A stretch of 64,000 bases of DNA from Corallococcus sp. EGB (lineage in GTDB: Bacteria; Myxococcota; Myxococcia; Myxococcales; Myxococcaceae): contig NZ_CP079946.1 of assembly GCF_019968905.1 (NCBI RefSeq), positions 3,100,001 through 3,164,000 of the forward strand. Reading direction: 5' to 3'. Positions 42,836-50,938 of this stretch are shown here, piece by piece. The notes under the pieces are model-generated. The model was not told the DNA's origin and did not search any database. It saw only the letters and a list, made by a program, of their open reading frames with translations. A program made the translations under genes and the position numbers. The stretch's first letter is position 1. The number at the start of each line of letters is the position of its first letter.

Positions 42836-43930
42836 ATGTCCATGCGCTCTACTCGCATCGCCCTGGCCGCCCTCCTCGCGGCATCCCTCACCGCCGGCTG
42901 CAACAAGGAGAAGGCTCCGGCCAATGCCCAGGCGCCCGCCGCCCAGGCCCAGGCCGCCAATGCCGCGGAGCCGTCGCCGGACACCGTGGTGGCCACCTTC
43001 GGCAACGGCCAGAAGGTGACGTTCGGTGAGCTGAACGAGCGCATCAAGGAGCCGCTGGCCAACCTGGACAAGCAGAAGTACCAGCTGCGCAAGCGCGGCC
43101 TGGAAGGGCTGGTCACCGAGCGCCTGGTGAAGGAAGAGGCGACGAAGCGCGGCATCACCGAGGACCAGCTGCTCAAGGCGGAGATCGACGACAAGATCCC
43201 CGCGCCTCCGGAAGAGAAGATCAAGGAGGTCTTCGAGGGCGCCAAGGGCCAGCTGCCGCCGGGCGCGACCTACGAGCAGATGAAGCCGCAGATCGTGGAG
43301 TTCCTGTCCGGCCAGCAGAAGCAGGAGGTGGCCCAGAAGTTCTTCGACTCGCTCCGCCAGTCCGCCAACGTGAAGTACGAGCTGCCCGAGCCCCCGCGCC
43401 CGCCCGCGGAGCGCAAGCAGGTGGCCGCCACCGGCCCGTCCAAGGGTCCGGAGAACGCGCCGGTCACCATCGTGGAGTTCAGCGACTTCCAGTGCCCGTT
43501 CTGCAGCCGCGCCATCGGCACCGTGGACCAGGTGATGAGCACCTACGGCGACAAGGTCCGCCTGGTGTTCCGCCAGTTCCCGCTGGAGTTCCACAAGCAG
43601 GCGGAGAAGGCCGCCGAGGCCGCGCTGTGCGCCAACGACCAGGGCAAGTTCTGGGAGATGCACGACAAGCTCTTCGCCAACCAGTCGGCGCTGGGCGTGG
43701 ATGACCTGAAGAAGTACGCGGGCGAGCTGAAGCTGGACACCGCCAAGTTCAACAAGTGCCTCGACTCCGGTGAGAAGGCCGCGACGGTGCAGGCGGACCA
43801 GGCGGACGGCTCCAAGGTGGGCGTCAACGGCACGCCGGCGTTCTTCATCAACGGCATCATGCTGTCGGGCGCGCAGCCCTTCGACGAGTTCAAGAGCATC
43901 ATCGACGCGGAGCTCAAGGGCGCGAAGTAG
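42836..43930 (+). CDS. DsbA-like thioredoxin-fold lipoprotein with SurA-like N-terminal region
   Basis: The 364-residue protein has a lipoprotein signal with lipobox TAGC (Cys22). A helical region resembling the SurA/PpiC chaperone N-domain follows at about 50-180 (FGELNERIKEPLANLD, LVTERLVKEEATKRGITEDQ). The C-terminal half is a DsbA-like domain with Cys-Pro-Phe-Cys in FSDFQCPFCSRAIG and the cis-proline loop NGTPAFFING. It probably acts in envelope disulfide chemistry or folding. It lies 56 bases after lpxC. Confidence 0.82.
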   Translation: MSMRSTRIALAALLAASLTAGCNKEKAPANAQAPAAQAQAANAAEPSPDTVVATFGNGQKVTFGELNERIKEPLANLDKQKYQLRKRGLEGLVTERLVKEEATKRGITEDQLLKAEIDDKIPAPPEEKIKEVFEGAKGQLPPGATYEQMKPQIVEFLSGQQKQEVAQKFFDSLRQSANVKYELPEPPRPPAERKQVAATGPSKGPENAPVTIVEFSDFQCPFCSRAIGTVDQVMSTYGDKVRLVFRQFPLEFHKQAEKAAEAALCANDQGKFWEMHDKLFANQSALGVDDLKKYAGELKLDTAKFNKCLDSGEKAATVQADQADGSKVGVNGTPAFFINGIMLSGAQPFDEFKSIIDAELKGAK

Positions 43931-43958
43931 TCCGGCGGTACCTGCAGGGAGGGATGCG

Positions 43959-45197
43959 GTGGCGTCCAAACCCAGGGCCACGCCCCGCGTGAGCGGCGAG
44001 GCGGCTTCGCTCGAACTGGAGCGGCCGCTCGCCGCCGTCGTCTCTCCCACCCGGCCCCTCACGGCGCACTTCCTGGCGCCGGAGGGGCTGGTGCTCCTCC
44101 CGGAATCCCACGGCGCGGCCGGCTTCTTCGCCGGCAGCCTGGAGACGCTCTCGGTCGAGGAGGTCTTCGCCCAGATTCTTTCGGGCATCCGCACCGGCCA
44201 GCTCGTCGTGCAGCACGGCGGCGTGCGCCGCACGGTGGCCTTCCGCGACGGGCAGGTGGTGTTCGCCACCTCCAGCGAGCGCTGGGAGCGCCTGGGCGCG
44301 GTGATGGTGCGGCTGGGGCTGTTGACGGAAGCGAGGCTCACCCAGGCCCTGGCGCAGGTGACGCCCGCGCGCCGCATCGGGCAGGTGCTCACGTCGCAGG
44401 GCATCGTGTCGGAGGCCAGCCTCTACAGCGCCATGACCTTCGTGGTGCGCGAGGTGGTGCTCAACCTCTTCGAGATGGTGGAGGGCAGCTTCCTCTTCCT
44501 GGAGGCGAAGTCCCCGGCGGTGGACGCGGTGAAGCTGCCGGAGCGCACGCGCGACCTGGTGCTCACCGGCATCAAGCGCGCGGAGGAGACGGGCCGGCTG
44601 CGCCGCCGCTTCCCGGACGACATGCGGGTGAGGCCGGGCCCCCAGGGCGCGCTGCCCGGCGAGGAGGCCCTGTTCGCGAAGCTGGGCGGGGGCACGACGC
44701 TGGGCGCGCTCCGGGCCGCCTACGCGGGCAGCCAGTACGCCTTCTACACCGGCGTGGAGGAGGCGGTTCGCGGCGGCCACCTGGCCGTCAGCATTCCAGA
44801 GGCGCCCCCGGTCCCCACCCCCGCGGTGGAGGGCATGGCCTGGGAGCTGTTGTCCGCGGAGGAGCGCTACAACCTCCTCCTGTCGCTGGTGCACCGCGCG
44901 CTGCGCGAGGCGGGCCGCGACGTGGACCTGCTGCGCGGCTTCGTGGAGTCGCCGCCCCCGGGCCTGGAGAACGCCTACCAGGGCGTCACGCTGGGGCCGG
45001 ACGGGCGGGTGGACGTGGCCCGGCTGCGCGCCAACGTGTCCACCAGCGGCGGCGAGGCCGTGGGCCGGGCCATGGCGCTGGAGGCGCTGGACGCGTTCGT
45101 GTCCTACGCGCTGTTCTCCGCGCGCAACGTGCTGCCCGCGGACGTGGCAGAGCGGCTGGCCAACACCTACCGGACCCTCCAGGGCGGCCTGGCCTAG
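43959..45197 (+). CDS. DUF4388-domain protein
   Basis: The 412-residue protein has a DUF4388-type domain at about 45-190 (GFFAGSLETLSVEEVFAQIL, RTGQLVVQHGGVRRTVAFRD, GQVVFATSS). A MglB/PilZ-like linker, LGAVMVRLGLLTEARLTQAL, is followed by ASLYSAMTFVVREVVLNLFE. The C-terminal part is helical. GTG 43959 follows GGAGGG; the longer frame reaching back into the DsbA-like gene is a shadow. Such proteins are thought to act in polarity or signalling networks in myxobacteria, but the specific role is unknown. Confidence 0.72.
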   Translation: MASKPRATPRVSGEAASLELERPLAAVVSPTRPLTAHFLAPEGLVLLPESHGAAGFFAGSLETLSVEEVFAQILSGIRTGQLVVQHGGVRRTVAFRDGQVVFATSSERWERLGAVMVRLGLLTEARLTQALAQVTPARRIGQVLTSQGIVSEASLYSAMTFVVREVVLNLFEMVEGSFLFLEAKSPAVDAVKLPERTRDLVLTGIKRAEETGRLRRRFPDDMRVRPGPQGALPGEEALFAKLGGGTTLGALRAAYAGSQYAFYTGVEEAVRGGHLAVSIPEAPPVPTPAVEGMAWELLSAEERYNLLLSLVHRALREAGRDVDLLRGFVESPPPGLENAYQGVTLGPDGRVDVARLRANVSTSGGEAVGRAMALEALDAFVSYALFSARNVLPADVAERLANTYRTLQGGLA

Positions 45198-45324
45198 GCC
45201 CGGGCTGCCGCGCGGAAGTTTTCTCCGTCGAACAGCGCACACCGCCCCCGTGTGCCCCTGGCGGGCCCGGAGGCGGGTGCCCACGTTTTTCCCCACGGCT
45301 GGCGGCAGGCGGGGGACGAGCGAC

Positions 45325-45945
45325 ATGGGCGCGATGCGGATGTTGGGGTGGGGAGTGCTTCTGCTGAGCACGGCGTGTGGCGCGTCCCGGACGGCGGTGA
45401 CGCGGGCGGAGGAGCCCGGCACGGGCGGCTCCGGTACGGCCTCGGACGCGTCCGCGGTCGCGTCCACCACGCGGCGCTACGTGGACGAGGACCTGGGCTT
45501 CGAAATCATCCGGCCCACGGCGGAGTGGCAGCTGGACGAGACGAACGAGCGCACCCCGGAGGGGCTGGCGATTCCCGTCATCCTGCGCCACCGCGTCACG
45601 GGGGCCCAGGTGGTGCTGCAGGTGGCCCCCGGCGTGGCCACGCCCGTGCAGTTCGCGGAGCGGCTGACGCAGGGGCTGCGCCAGCAGCCGGGCTTCGTCA
45701 CCACGGATCCGCGGCCCATCGCGCTGTCGGACAACGCGGTGGGGTTCGACTTCCAGGTGGGGGAGGGCGTGCGCGGCAAGGTCGCCGTGCGCGAGGGCAA
45801 CTCCGGCCGCGTGCTGATGATGCTCGCCACCTGGCCCGCGGAGGCCTCCGCCACCATCACGGAGAGCGTGGACGCCCTGATGGCGGGCGTCCGTCCGCTC
45901 CCGGAGCCGAGCGTGGCCGTGCGCTCCACGCCGCGGACGCCCTGA
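45325..45945 (+). CDS. Hypothetical lipoprotein
   Basis: The 206-residue protein has a short signal peptide ending at LSTAC (Cys18), a Ser/Gly/Ala-rich linker, then a domain beginning RRYVDEDLGFEIIRPTAEWQ that resembles PsbP/DcrB-like lipoproteins in pattern only. ATG 45325 opens the signal peptide and has GGGGGACGAG upstream. It is followed by a strong hairpin before the convergent pepA. Confidence 0.65.
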   Translation: MGAMRMLGWGVLLLSTACGASRTAVTRAEEPGTGGSGTASDASAVASTTRRYVDEDLGFEIIRPTAEWQLDETNERTPEGLAIPVILRHRVTGAQVVLQVAPGVATPVQFAERLTQGLRQQPGFVTTDPRPIALSDNAVGFDFQVGEGVRGKVAVREGNSGRVLMMLATWPAEASATITESVDALMAGVRPLPEPSVAVRSTPRTP

Positions 45946-45960
45946 CTCAAGGAGCCCGGA

Positions 45961-45987
45961 GCCCCACGCGTTCAAGCCGCGTGGGGC
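45961..45987. terminator. Bidirectional hairpin between the lipoprotein gene and pepA
   Basis: GCCCCACGCG and CGCGTGGGGC form a perfect 10-bp stem with loop TTCAAGC between convergent stops at 45945 and 46004. No T-run is present. Confidence 0.72.
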
Positions 45988-46003
45988 CGGGGCGGGACGT
46001 CCC

Positions 46004-47608
46004 CTACGCGCGGGCGGACTTGCCCCTGGCGCGCTTCGCCGCGGGCTTCGCGGGGGCCTCCGCCTTCACGCGCTCCGGCTGCGAGGCGACCTCGGTGGCC
46101 TTGCGGCGCACCAGCTCCACCAGCGTGCGCGCGCCCACGCCCGTGGCGCCCTTGTTGAGGTAGCCGCGCTCCTTGGGGCTGTTGGACGGGCCGGCGATAT
46201 CCAGGTGCACCCAGGGCGTGTCGCCCACGAACTCCTTGAGGAAGAGGGCCGCGTTGATGGCGCCGCCCCAGCGCTCGCCGGAGTTCTTCATGTCCGCCAC
46301 CTCCGACCGCAGCGCGTCCTTCTGCAGGTCGCTGACGGGCAGGCGCCACATCTCCTCGCCCGCGGCGCGCGCGGCGGTGAGCACGCTGTTCACCGTGGCG
46401 TCGTCGTCGCCGAAGGCGCCCACGATGTAGTTGCCCAGCGCCACCATGCACGCGCCCGTGAGCGTCGCCAGGTCGATGATGGCGGACGGCTCGTGCTCGC
46501 CGGCCCAGGTGAGCATGTCGCCCAGCACCAGGCGGCCCTCCGCGTCCGTGTTGGTGATCTCCACCGTCTTGCCGGAGCGCGCGGTGAGGATGTCACCGGG
46601 CTTGTACGCCGTGCCGGACGGCATGTTCTCGCACGCGCCGATGAAGGCGTGCACGGGGAAGGGCGGCTTCACCACGGAGCCGATGACCTTCATCGCGGCC
46701 AGCACCGCGGCGGACCCGGCCATGTCCGTCTTCATGTCCACCATGCCCTCGGTGGGCTTGAGCGACAGGCCGCCCGAGTCGAACGTGATGGCCTTGCCCA
46801 CCAGCGCCAGCGGGGCGCGCTTCGCGTCCTTCGCGTTCTTCGGCGTGTAGACCAGGTGGATGAGCCGCGGCTCCTGCACGCTGCCGGCGGTGACGCCCAG
46901 GAACATGCCCATGTTCAGGCGTTCAATCTCCTTGCGCCCGCCAATCTCCGCGGTGAGCCCGCCCTCCTTGGCGGCCTGCTGCGCGGCCTGCGCCAGCTTC
47001 GTGGGCGTCACCACGTTGGGCGGCTCGTTGACCAGGTCGCGCGCCCAGTTGACGGCCTCCGCCAGCTTCAGGCCCAGCGTGAGCGCCTCGTCCAGCGCGC
47101 GCGACTTCTCCGTGCCCTCCGGCAGGGACAGCGTGGCGCGGCTGAGCTTGGGGGCGCCCTTGTCCTCGCGCGCCGAGGACTTGTACTTGTCGAAGCGGTA
47201 GACGCCCAGCTCCAGGCCCTCCACCACCGCGCGCACGGCCGTGGCCGCGTCCTCCGTGGCGGGCACGCGGAAGCCGATGGCCGTGGCCTTCAGCCGCTGC
47301 GCCGTCTTCGCCGCGCGGCCCGCGGCCAGCCGCAGCACCTCCGGCTGGAAGCGCGCGCGGTTGCCCAGGCCCAGGAGCAGGACGCGGTCCGCGCCCAGCC
47401 TTCCCAGGGTGTGCAGGAGGAAGGACTGATCCACCTTGCCCTTGAAGCCCTCCTGGGAGGCGGCGGCGCGCAGCTTGCCCTCCAGGGCCGAGTCCGCGGC
47501 CGTCAGCGGCGCGGGGGCGGAATCACCCAGCTCGCCCTCGAAGAGGGGGATGACGAGCAGCTCACCGCTCACCGGCGCGGCTTCACCGGAGACGAGACTG
47601 AATTGCAT
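46004..47608 (-). CDS. pepA: Leucyl aminopeptidase (M17)
   Basis: The 534-residue two-zinc exopeptidase has an N-terminal macro-like domain and a C-terminal catalytic domain. LVGKAITFDSGGLSLKP supplies Lys and Asp, MKTDMAGSAAVLAAM another ligand region, and NTDAEGRLVLGD is the family signature. The last 30 residues are a Lys/Ala/Pro-rich tail (AEAPAKPAAKRARGKSARA) not found in typical PepA. ATG 47608 starts at the conserved N-terminus; the open frame continues upstream only as a shadow. PepA homologues can also bind DNA, which makes the basic tail noteworthy. Confidence 0.93.
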   Translation of the reverse strand: MQFSLVSGEAAPVSGELLVIPLFEGELGDSAPAPLTAADSALEGKLRAAASQEGFKGKVDQSFLLHTLGRLGADRVLLLGLGNRARFQPEVLRLAAGRAAKTAQRLKATAIGFRVPATEDAATAVRAVVEGLELGVYRFDKYKSSAREDKGAPKLSRATLSLPEGTEKSRALDEALTLGLKLAEAVNWARDLVNEPPNVVTPTKLAQAAQQAAKEGGLTAEIGGRKEIERLNMGMFLGVTAGSVQEPRLIHLVYTPKNAKDAKRAPLALVGKAITFDSGGLSLKPTEGMVDMKTDMAGSAAVLAAMKVIGSVVKPPFPVHAFIGACENMPSGTAYKPGDILTARSGKTVEITNTDAEGRLVLGDMLTWAGEHEPSAIIDLATLTGACMVALGNYIVGAFGDDDATVNSVLTAARAAGEEMWRLPVSDLQKDALRSEVADMKNSGERWGGAINAALFLKEFVGDTPWVHLDIAGPSNSPKERGYLNKGATGVGARTLVELVRRKATEVASQPERVKAEAPAKPAAKRARGKSARA

Positions 47609-47749
47609 GGCGACGTGGACTCCTGGGACAAAGAGGGAGGGGGTGATCCGGGGGGCGTGACTGTAGACGCGCCGCGTGTTGCTCGCAAAGCGCTGGTTGC
47701 CACTCAAGCATTGCAATGCCCCGGCGCGCTGGATAGCTGTGCATTCCCA

Positions 47750-48646
47750 ATGCCCACCCTGCTGCTGCATCTGACGGCCATCGAACGGTTGGCCGCCCAC
47801 CCGGACGGGCTCCCCGCCGAGTGGGTGCGCGCGTTGTCCGAGGACCTGCCATACGCGCGGTTCGGCGCGGTGCTGCCCGACCTGCCGCTGTGCGCCGGCG
47901 TGCGCGGGGGACTGGGCGCGATGATCCAGCCGGAGGCCGGCTGGCCGCTCTTCGCGAGGCTGTACCACGAGCGCGCTCCGGTGGGCCTGGGCCTGAAGAT
48001 GGCGGAGCTCGTGGCCTCGGGGGCCCTCGTGGGCACGGAGGCCGGCCTGGCCATCCTCGCCGGCTACTTCACGCACCTGAGCCTGGACCGGCGCCTCCAC
48101 CCGCTGGTGGACCAGCTGGTGCTGCGCCACCGCCGCATGGGCGAGCGGGCCTGGGACGCGCGGCGGCAGGTGGAGTGGGCCCAGACGCTCTTCTTCCTCC
48201 GTGAGCAGGACGGCACGGACGGGGTGGGGACGTCCCGGCTGCGGGACAAGTTCCAGGTGGTGAAGAGCCCCGGCATCCCGCTGCGCGGCATCGGCCGGGG
48301 CATCTATGAGCTGGTGCGGCTGGCGTCGCAGGAGCGCGTGGGCCAGGCCCCCACCAAGGCGGAGCTGGACGGCTGGGTGCGCGGGCTCTACGTCTCCGGC
48401 CTCTTCCTCTCCAGCCCGCTGGGCCGCGTGCGCGCGCTGCCCGCCTTCTCACAGCTCTCCTTCCAGGAGCTGTACCGCAATGATCACTTCGACTTCGCGC
48501 GGGAGCTGGACGCCGCGCTGGACGTGACGCGCGGGCTCATCCGCAAGCTGAATGGCTACATGGCGCGCGGCACCTACACGCCGCGCACTCGCGCGCGCTT
48601 CCTGGAGGAGTTTCCAGAGGGCACGCTGGGCGCCACCGCCGCGTAG
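47750..48646 (+). CDS. Hypothetical protein, possibly zinc-dependent phospholipase C-like
   Basis: The 298-residue protein begins MPTLLLHLTAIERLAAHPDG and has a FGAVLPDLPL segment and FTHLSLDRRLHPLVDQLVL. The order of these His/Asp-containing helices resembles zinc-dependent phospholipase C-fold proteins (PF00882-like), but this is a weak pattern match. There is no signal peptide. ATG 47750 has no clear ribosome site. It diverges from pepA with a 141-base gap. Confidence 0.58.
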   Translation: MPTLLLHLTAIERLAAHPDGLPAEWVRALSEDLPYARFGAVLPDLPLCAGVRGGLGAMIQPEAGWPLFARLYHERAPVGLGLKMAELVASGALVGTEAGLAILAGYFTHLSLDRRLHPLVDQLVLRHRRMGERAWDARRQVEWAQTLFFLREQDGTDGVGTSRLRDKFQVVKSPGIPLRGIGRGIYELVRLASQERVGQAPTKAELDGWVRGLYVSGLFLSSPLGRVRALPAFSQLSFQELYRNDHFDFARELDAALDVTRGLIRKLNGYMARGTYTPRTRARFLEEFPEGTLGATAA

Positions 48647-48757
48647 TGAACGGATCCACACGGCCCGCGTCGCAGGGCCGCGTCCGAGTGCAGGGCATCC
48701 GACCAATCGAGCAGGTAGCCCCCGGGGATGAGCCGCTATCCGAAGCGAAGTGCGCCT

Positions 48758-48772
48758 CCTATCCTCGATAGG
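48758..48772 (+). promoter_or_regulatory. Hairpin covering the ribosome-binding site of the TSUP gene
   Basis: CCTATC and GATAGG form a 6-bp stem with a 3-base loop. The 3' arm includes most of the AGGGA ribosome site directly before ATG 48775, so the fold would hinder translation start. Confidence 0.4.
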
Positions 48773-48774
48773 GA

Positions 48775-49557
48775 ATGACGGTCTTCCTCCTCATGGCGGC
48801 GGGTGTGTTGGCGGGTGGTTTGGGGGCGCTCCTGGGCATCGGGGGCGGCATCGTCCTGGTGCCGGTGCTCGTGCTGGGTTTTGGAATCCCGCTGGAGCAG
48901 GCCGTCCCCGCGAGCCTGATGTGCGTGGTGGCCAACTCCTGCGCCGCCGCCGCCAGCTACGTGGAGAACAAACTGAGCGACTTACGGCTGGGGCTGGCGC
49001 TCGAGCTGGCCACGGTGATGGGGGCCATCGTCGGCGGGCTGGTCGCGGCCTTCGTGGCGGAGGCGATGGTGGCCGTGGTGTTCGGCCTCTTCACGCTCTT
49101 CGTCGCGCTGCAGATGATGCTCTTGCGCAACCCCGTCCAGGAGCCCGCGACGACGGCCAACTACGTGCCCGGCAACTACCCGCTGGGCATCTCCGGCTCG
49201 TTCGTGGCGGGCGGCCTGTCCGCGCTGCTGGGGGTGGGCGGTGGCCCGCTGAAGGTGCCGCTGATGACCTACGGCATGCGCGTGCCCTTCAAGGTCGCGA
49301 GCGCCACCAGCAACCTGATGGTGGGCGTCACCGGCGCCGCCAGCGTCGCGGCGTATGCGTGGCGCGGGCAGTTGAATCTCGGGCTCGTGGCCCCGTTGGT
49401 CGTAGGGGTGCTGGCCGGAGCCTCCGTGGGCAGCAAGCTGATGCTGAAGACGCCGACCGCGGTGCTCAAGAAGCTCTTCGCGGTCGTCCTGTTGGTCGTG
49501 GCCGGACAGATGTTGTGGAAGGGAGGGGAGGGGTTGTGGCCGAGCGTATGGAAATGA
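48775..49557 (+). CDS. TSUP (TauE/SafE) family membrane transporter
   Basis: The 260-residue integral membrane protein shows the two-fold repeat of the family: GGLGALLGIGGGIVLVPVLV at the N-terminus and SFVAGGLSALLGVGGGPLKV in the second half, each followed by hydrophobic helices. Members export or import sulfur-containing or organic anions; the substrate is not predictable here. The following gene encodes a DUF1634 protein that overlaps its end, a pairing often seen for TSUP genes. Confidence 0.86.
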   Translation: MTVFLLMAAGVLAGGLGALLGIGGGIVLVPVLVLGFGIPLEQAVPASLMCVVANSCAAAASYVENKLSDLRLGLALELATVMGAIVGGLVAAFVAEAMVAVVFGLFTLFVALQMMLLRNPVQEPATTANYVPGNYPLGISGSFVAGGLSALLGVGGGPLKVPLMTYGMRVPFKVASATSNLMVGVTGAASVAAYAWRGQLNLGLVAPLVVGVLAGASVGSKLMLKTPTAVLKKLFAVVLLVVAGQMLWKGGEGLWPSVWK

Positions 49558-50033
49558 GTGAAGCGGAGCCTGAACTACCCGGTGTCCACCCGTCGGTGAT
49601 GATTCCGGAGGCAGGACCACCCCGTCGCAACGTGCAGGCGACGTCGGTGGCGTTGGACGCGGACCTCCACGAGGAGCTCCCGCAGGAGCCCATCACCCAG
49701 CCGGAAGCGCTCCCACGCGAGCGCCGGGGAGCCCGGAGGCTCGCCGCCGGTGAGCGGTGGATCGCCCGGGTGCTGCGTGCCGGAGCCGTGGCGAGCGGGT
49801 GCATGTTCGTCACGTCACTGGGGCTGGAGCTGCTGCCGCGCGACGAGTCCGTGCACGTGGCCATCGACCTGCTGCGCAAGGGCGCGGCGTCCATGCTGCT
49901 GGTGACGCCGGTGGCGCGGCTGGCGATGGCGGGCACGCTGTTGGGCCTGCGCGGCGAGTGGCGCTATGCCGCCATCGCCGCGGGCGTCATGGGGTTGCTC
50001 GCGCTGGCGGTGGGCGCGGGCTTCCAGGCCTGA
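49536..50033 (+). CDS. DUF1634 membrane protein (TSUP partner)
   Basis: About 165 residues. A hydrophilic Pro/Glu-rich N-terminal part precedes three hydrophobic segments (AGAVASGCMFVTSLGLELL, LLVTPVARLAMAGTLLGL, YAAIAAGVMGLLALAVGAGF), matching DUF1634 topology. GTG 49536 is preferred because GGGAGGGG precedes it and it overlaps the TSUP stop; ATG 49548 is an alternative. It probably forms a complex or shares regulation with the transporter. Confidence 0.72.
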   Translation: MAERMEMSEAEPELPGVHPSVMIPEAGPPRRNVQATSVALDADLHEELPQEPITQPEALPRERRGARRLAAGERWIARVLRAGAVASGCMFVTSLGLELLPRDESVHVAIDLLRKGAASMLLVTPVARLAMAGTLLGLRGEWRYAAIAAGVMGLLALAVGAGFQA

Positions 50034-50067
50034 CGCACGGCCGGAGGCAACAGGACCGCGCGCGGGG

Positions 50068-50937
50068 CTACACGCCGCGCGCGGCGAAGTGCGCGAGGAC
50101 GCTCTTCACCTTCGCCACCTCGTCGTGCTGCTTGAGGTCCTCGTACATGGGCAGCACGGCCTCGAACTGCTCGCGGGCTGCGGGGTAGTCCTGCAGGTAG
50201 TAGCAGGACAGCCCCAGGTCCCAGCGCGCGCGGGCCTCGTAGACGTGGTCATGCAGCTCGCCGTACACGTCCACCGCGCGCAACAGGTGCGGCCGGGCGT
50301 TGTCGTGGTGGCCCAGGAGGCCCTCCGCCTCGCCCAGGAGCAGGTGCCCCAGCGCGAGCGCCTCCGGGTCCTCGCCCTGCTCCAGGAGCGGCACGGCCTC
50401 CAGGAAGCGCTTGCGGGCGGGCTCGTACTCGCCCTTGGCCATGCGGATGTCGCCAATGTCCAGGAGCAGCCTCGCCATGCGCTCCGTGTTGCGCGTCTGG
50501 CGGTAGAGGATGAGCGCCTCCTGGTACTTCTCCTCGGCGCCGTCCACCTCGCCCATGGCGCGCAGGGACTCGCCGATGCAGGCGCGCGTGAGCGCCTCGC
50601 CCTCGCGGTCGCGCGATTCATTGAAGAGCAGGGCGGCGGTGGCCATGTGCTCGATGGCGCCCTTGTGATCCTCGAAGTAGGCCTTCACCACGCCCAGTCC
50701 GAAGAGGGCCTGCGCCTGGCCGGCCTTGTTGCCCGCGGTCTTGAAGAGGCCGTAGGCCTCCTCGTAGTGCTCGCGGCTCGCCGCATGATCCTCCAGCATC
50801 CCGTACAGCTCCGCGAGCGCCACCAGCCCCTGGCCCACCTCCGCGGGCGAGCCGGTGATGCGCAGCGGGGCGAGCGCGTTCTTCTGCTTCTGGATGGCGT
50901 CGGCGATGTGGGCGCGTTCGTTGTCAGACGGGTGCAT
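50068..50937 (-). CDS. Tetratricopeptide-repeat protein
   Basis: The 289-residue soluble protein is made almost entirely of TPR helices, about six repeats (LVALAELYGMLEDHAASREH, ALFGLGVVKAYFEDHKGAIE, LLLDIGDIRMAKGEYEPARK, DLGLSCYYLQDYPAAREQFE). TPRs mediate protein contacts. It starts one base after the stop of the RamB-like regulator gene, so the two are co-transcribed; a role as its partner is possible. Confidence 0.8.
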   Translation of the reverse strand: MHPSDNERAHIADAIQKQKNALAPLRITGSPAEVGQGLVALAELYGMLEDHAASREHYEEAYGLFKTAGNKAGQAQALFGLGVVKAYFEDHKGAIEHMATAALLFNESRDREGEALTRACIGESLRAMGEVDGAEEKYQEALILYRQTRNTERMARLLLDIGDIRMAKGEYEPARKRFLEAVPLLEQGEDPEALALGHLLLGEAEGLLGHHDNARPHLLRAVDVYGELHDHVYEARARWDLGLSCYYLQDYPAAREQFEAVLPMYEDLKQHDEVAKVKSVLAHFAARGV

Positions 50938-50938
50938 G

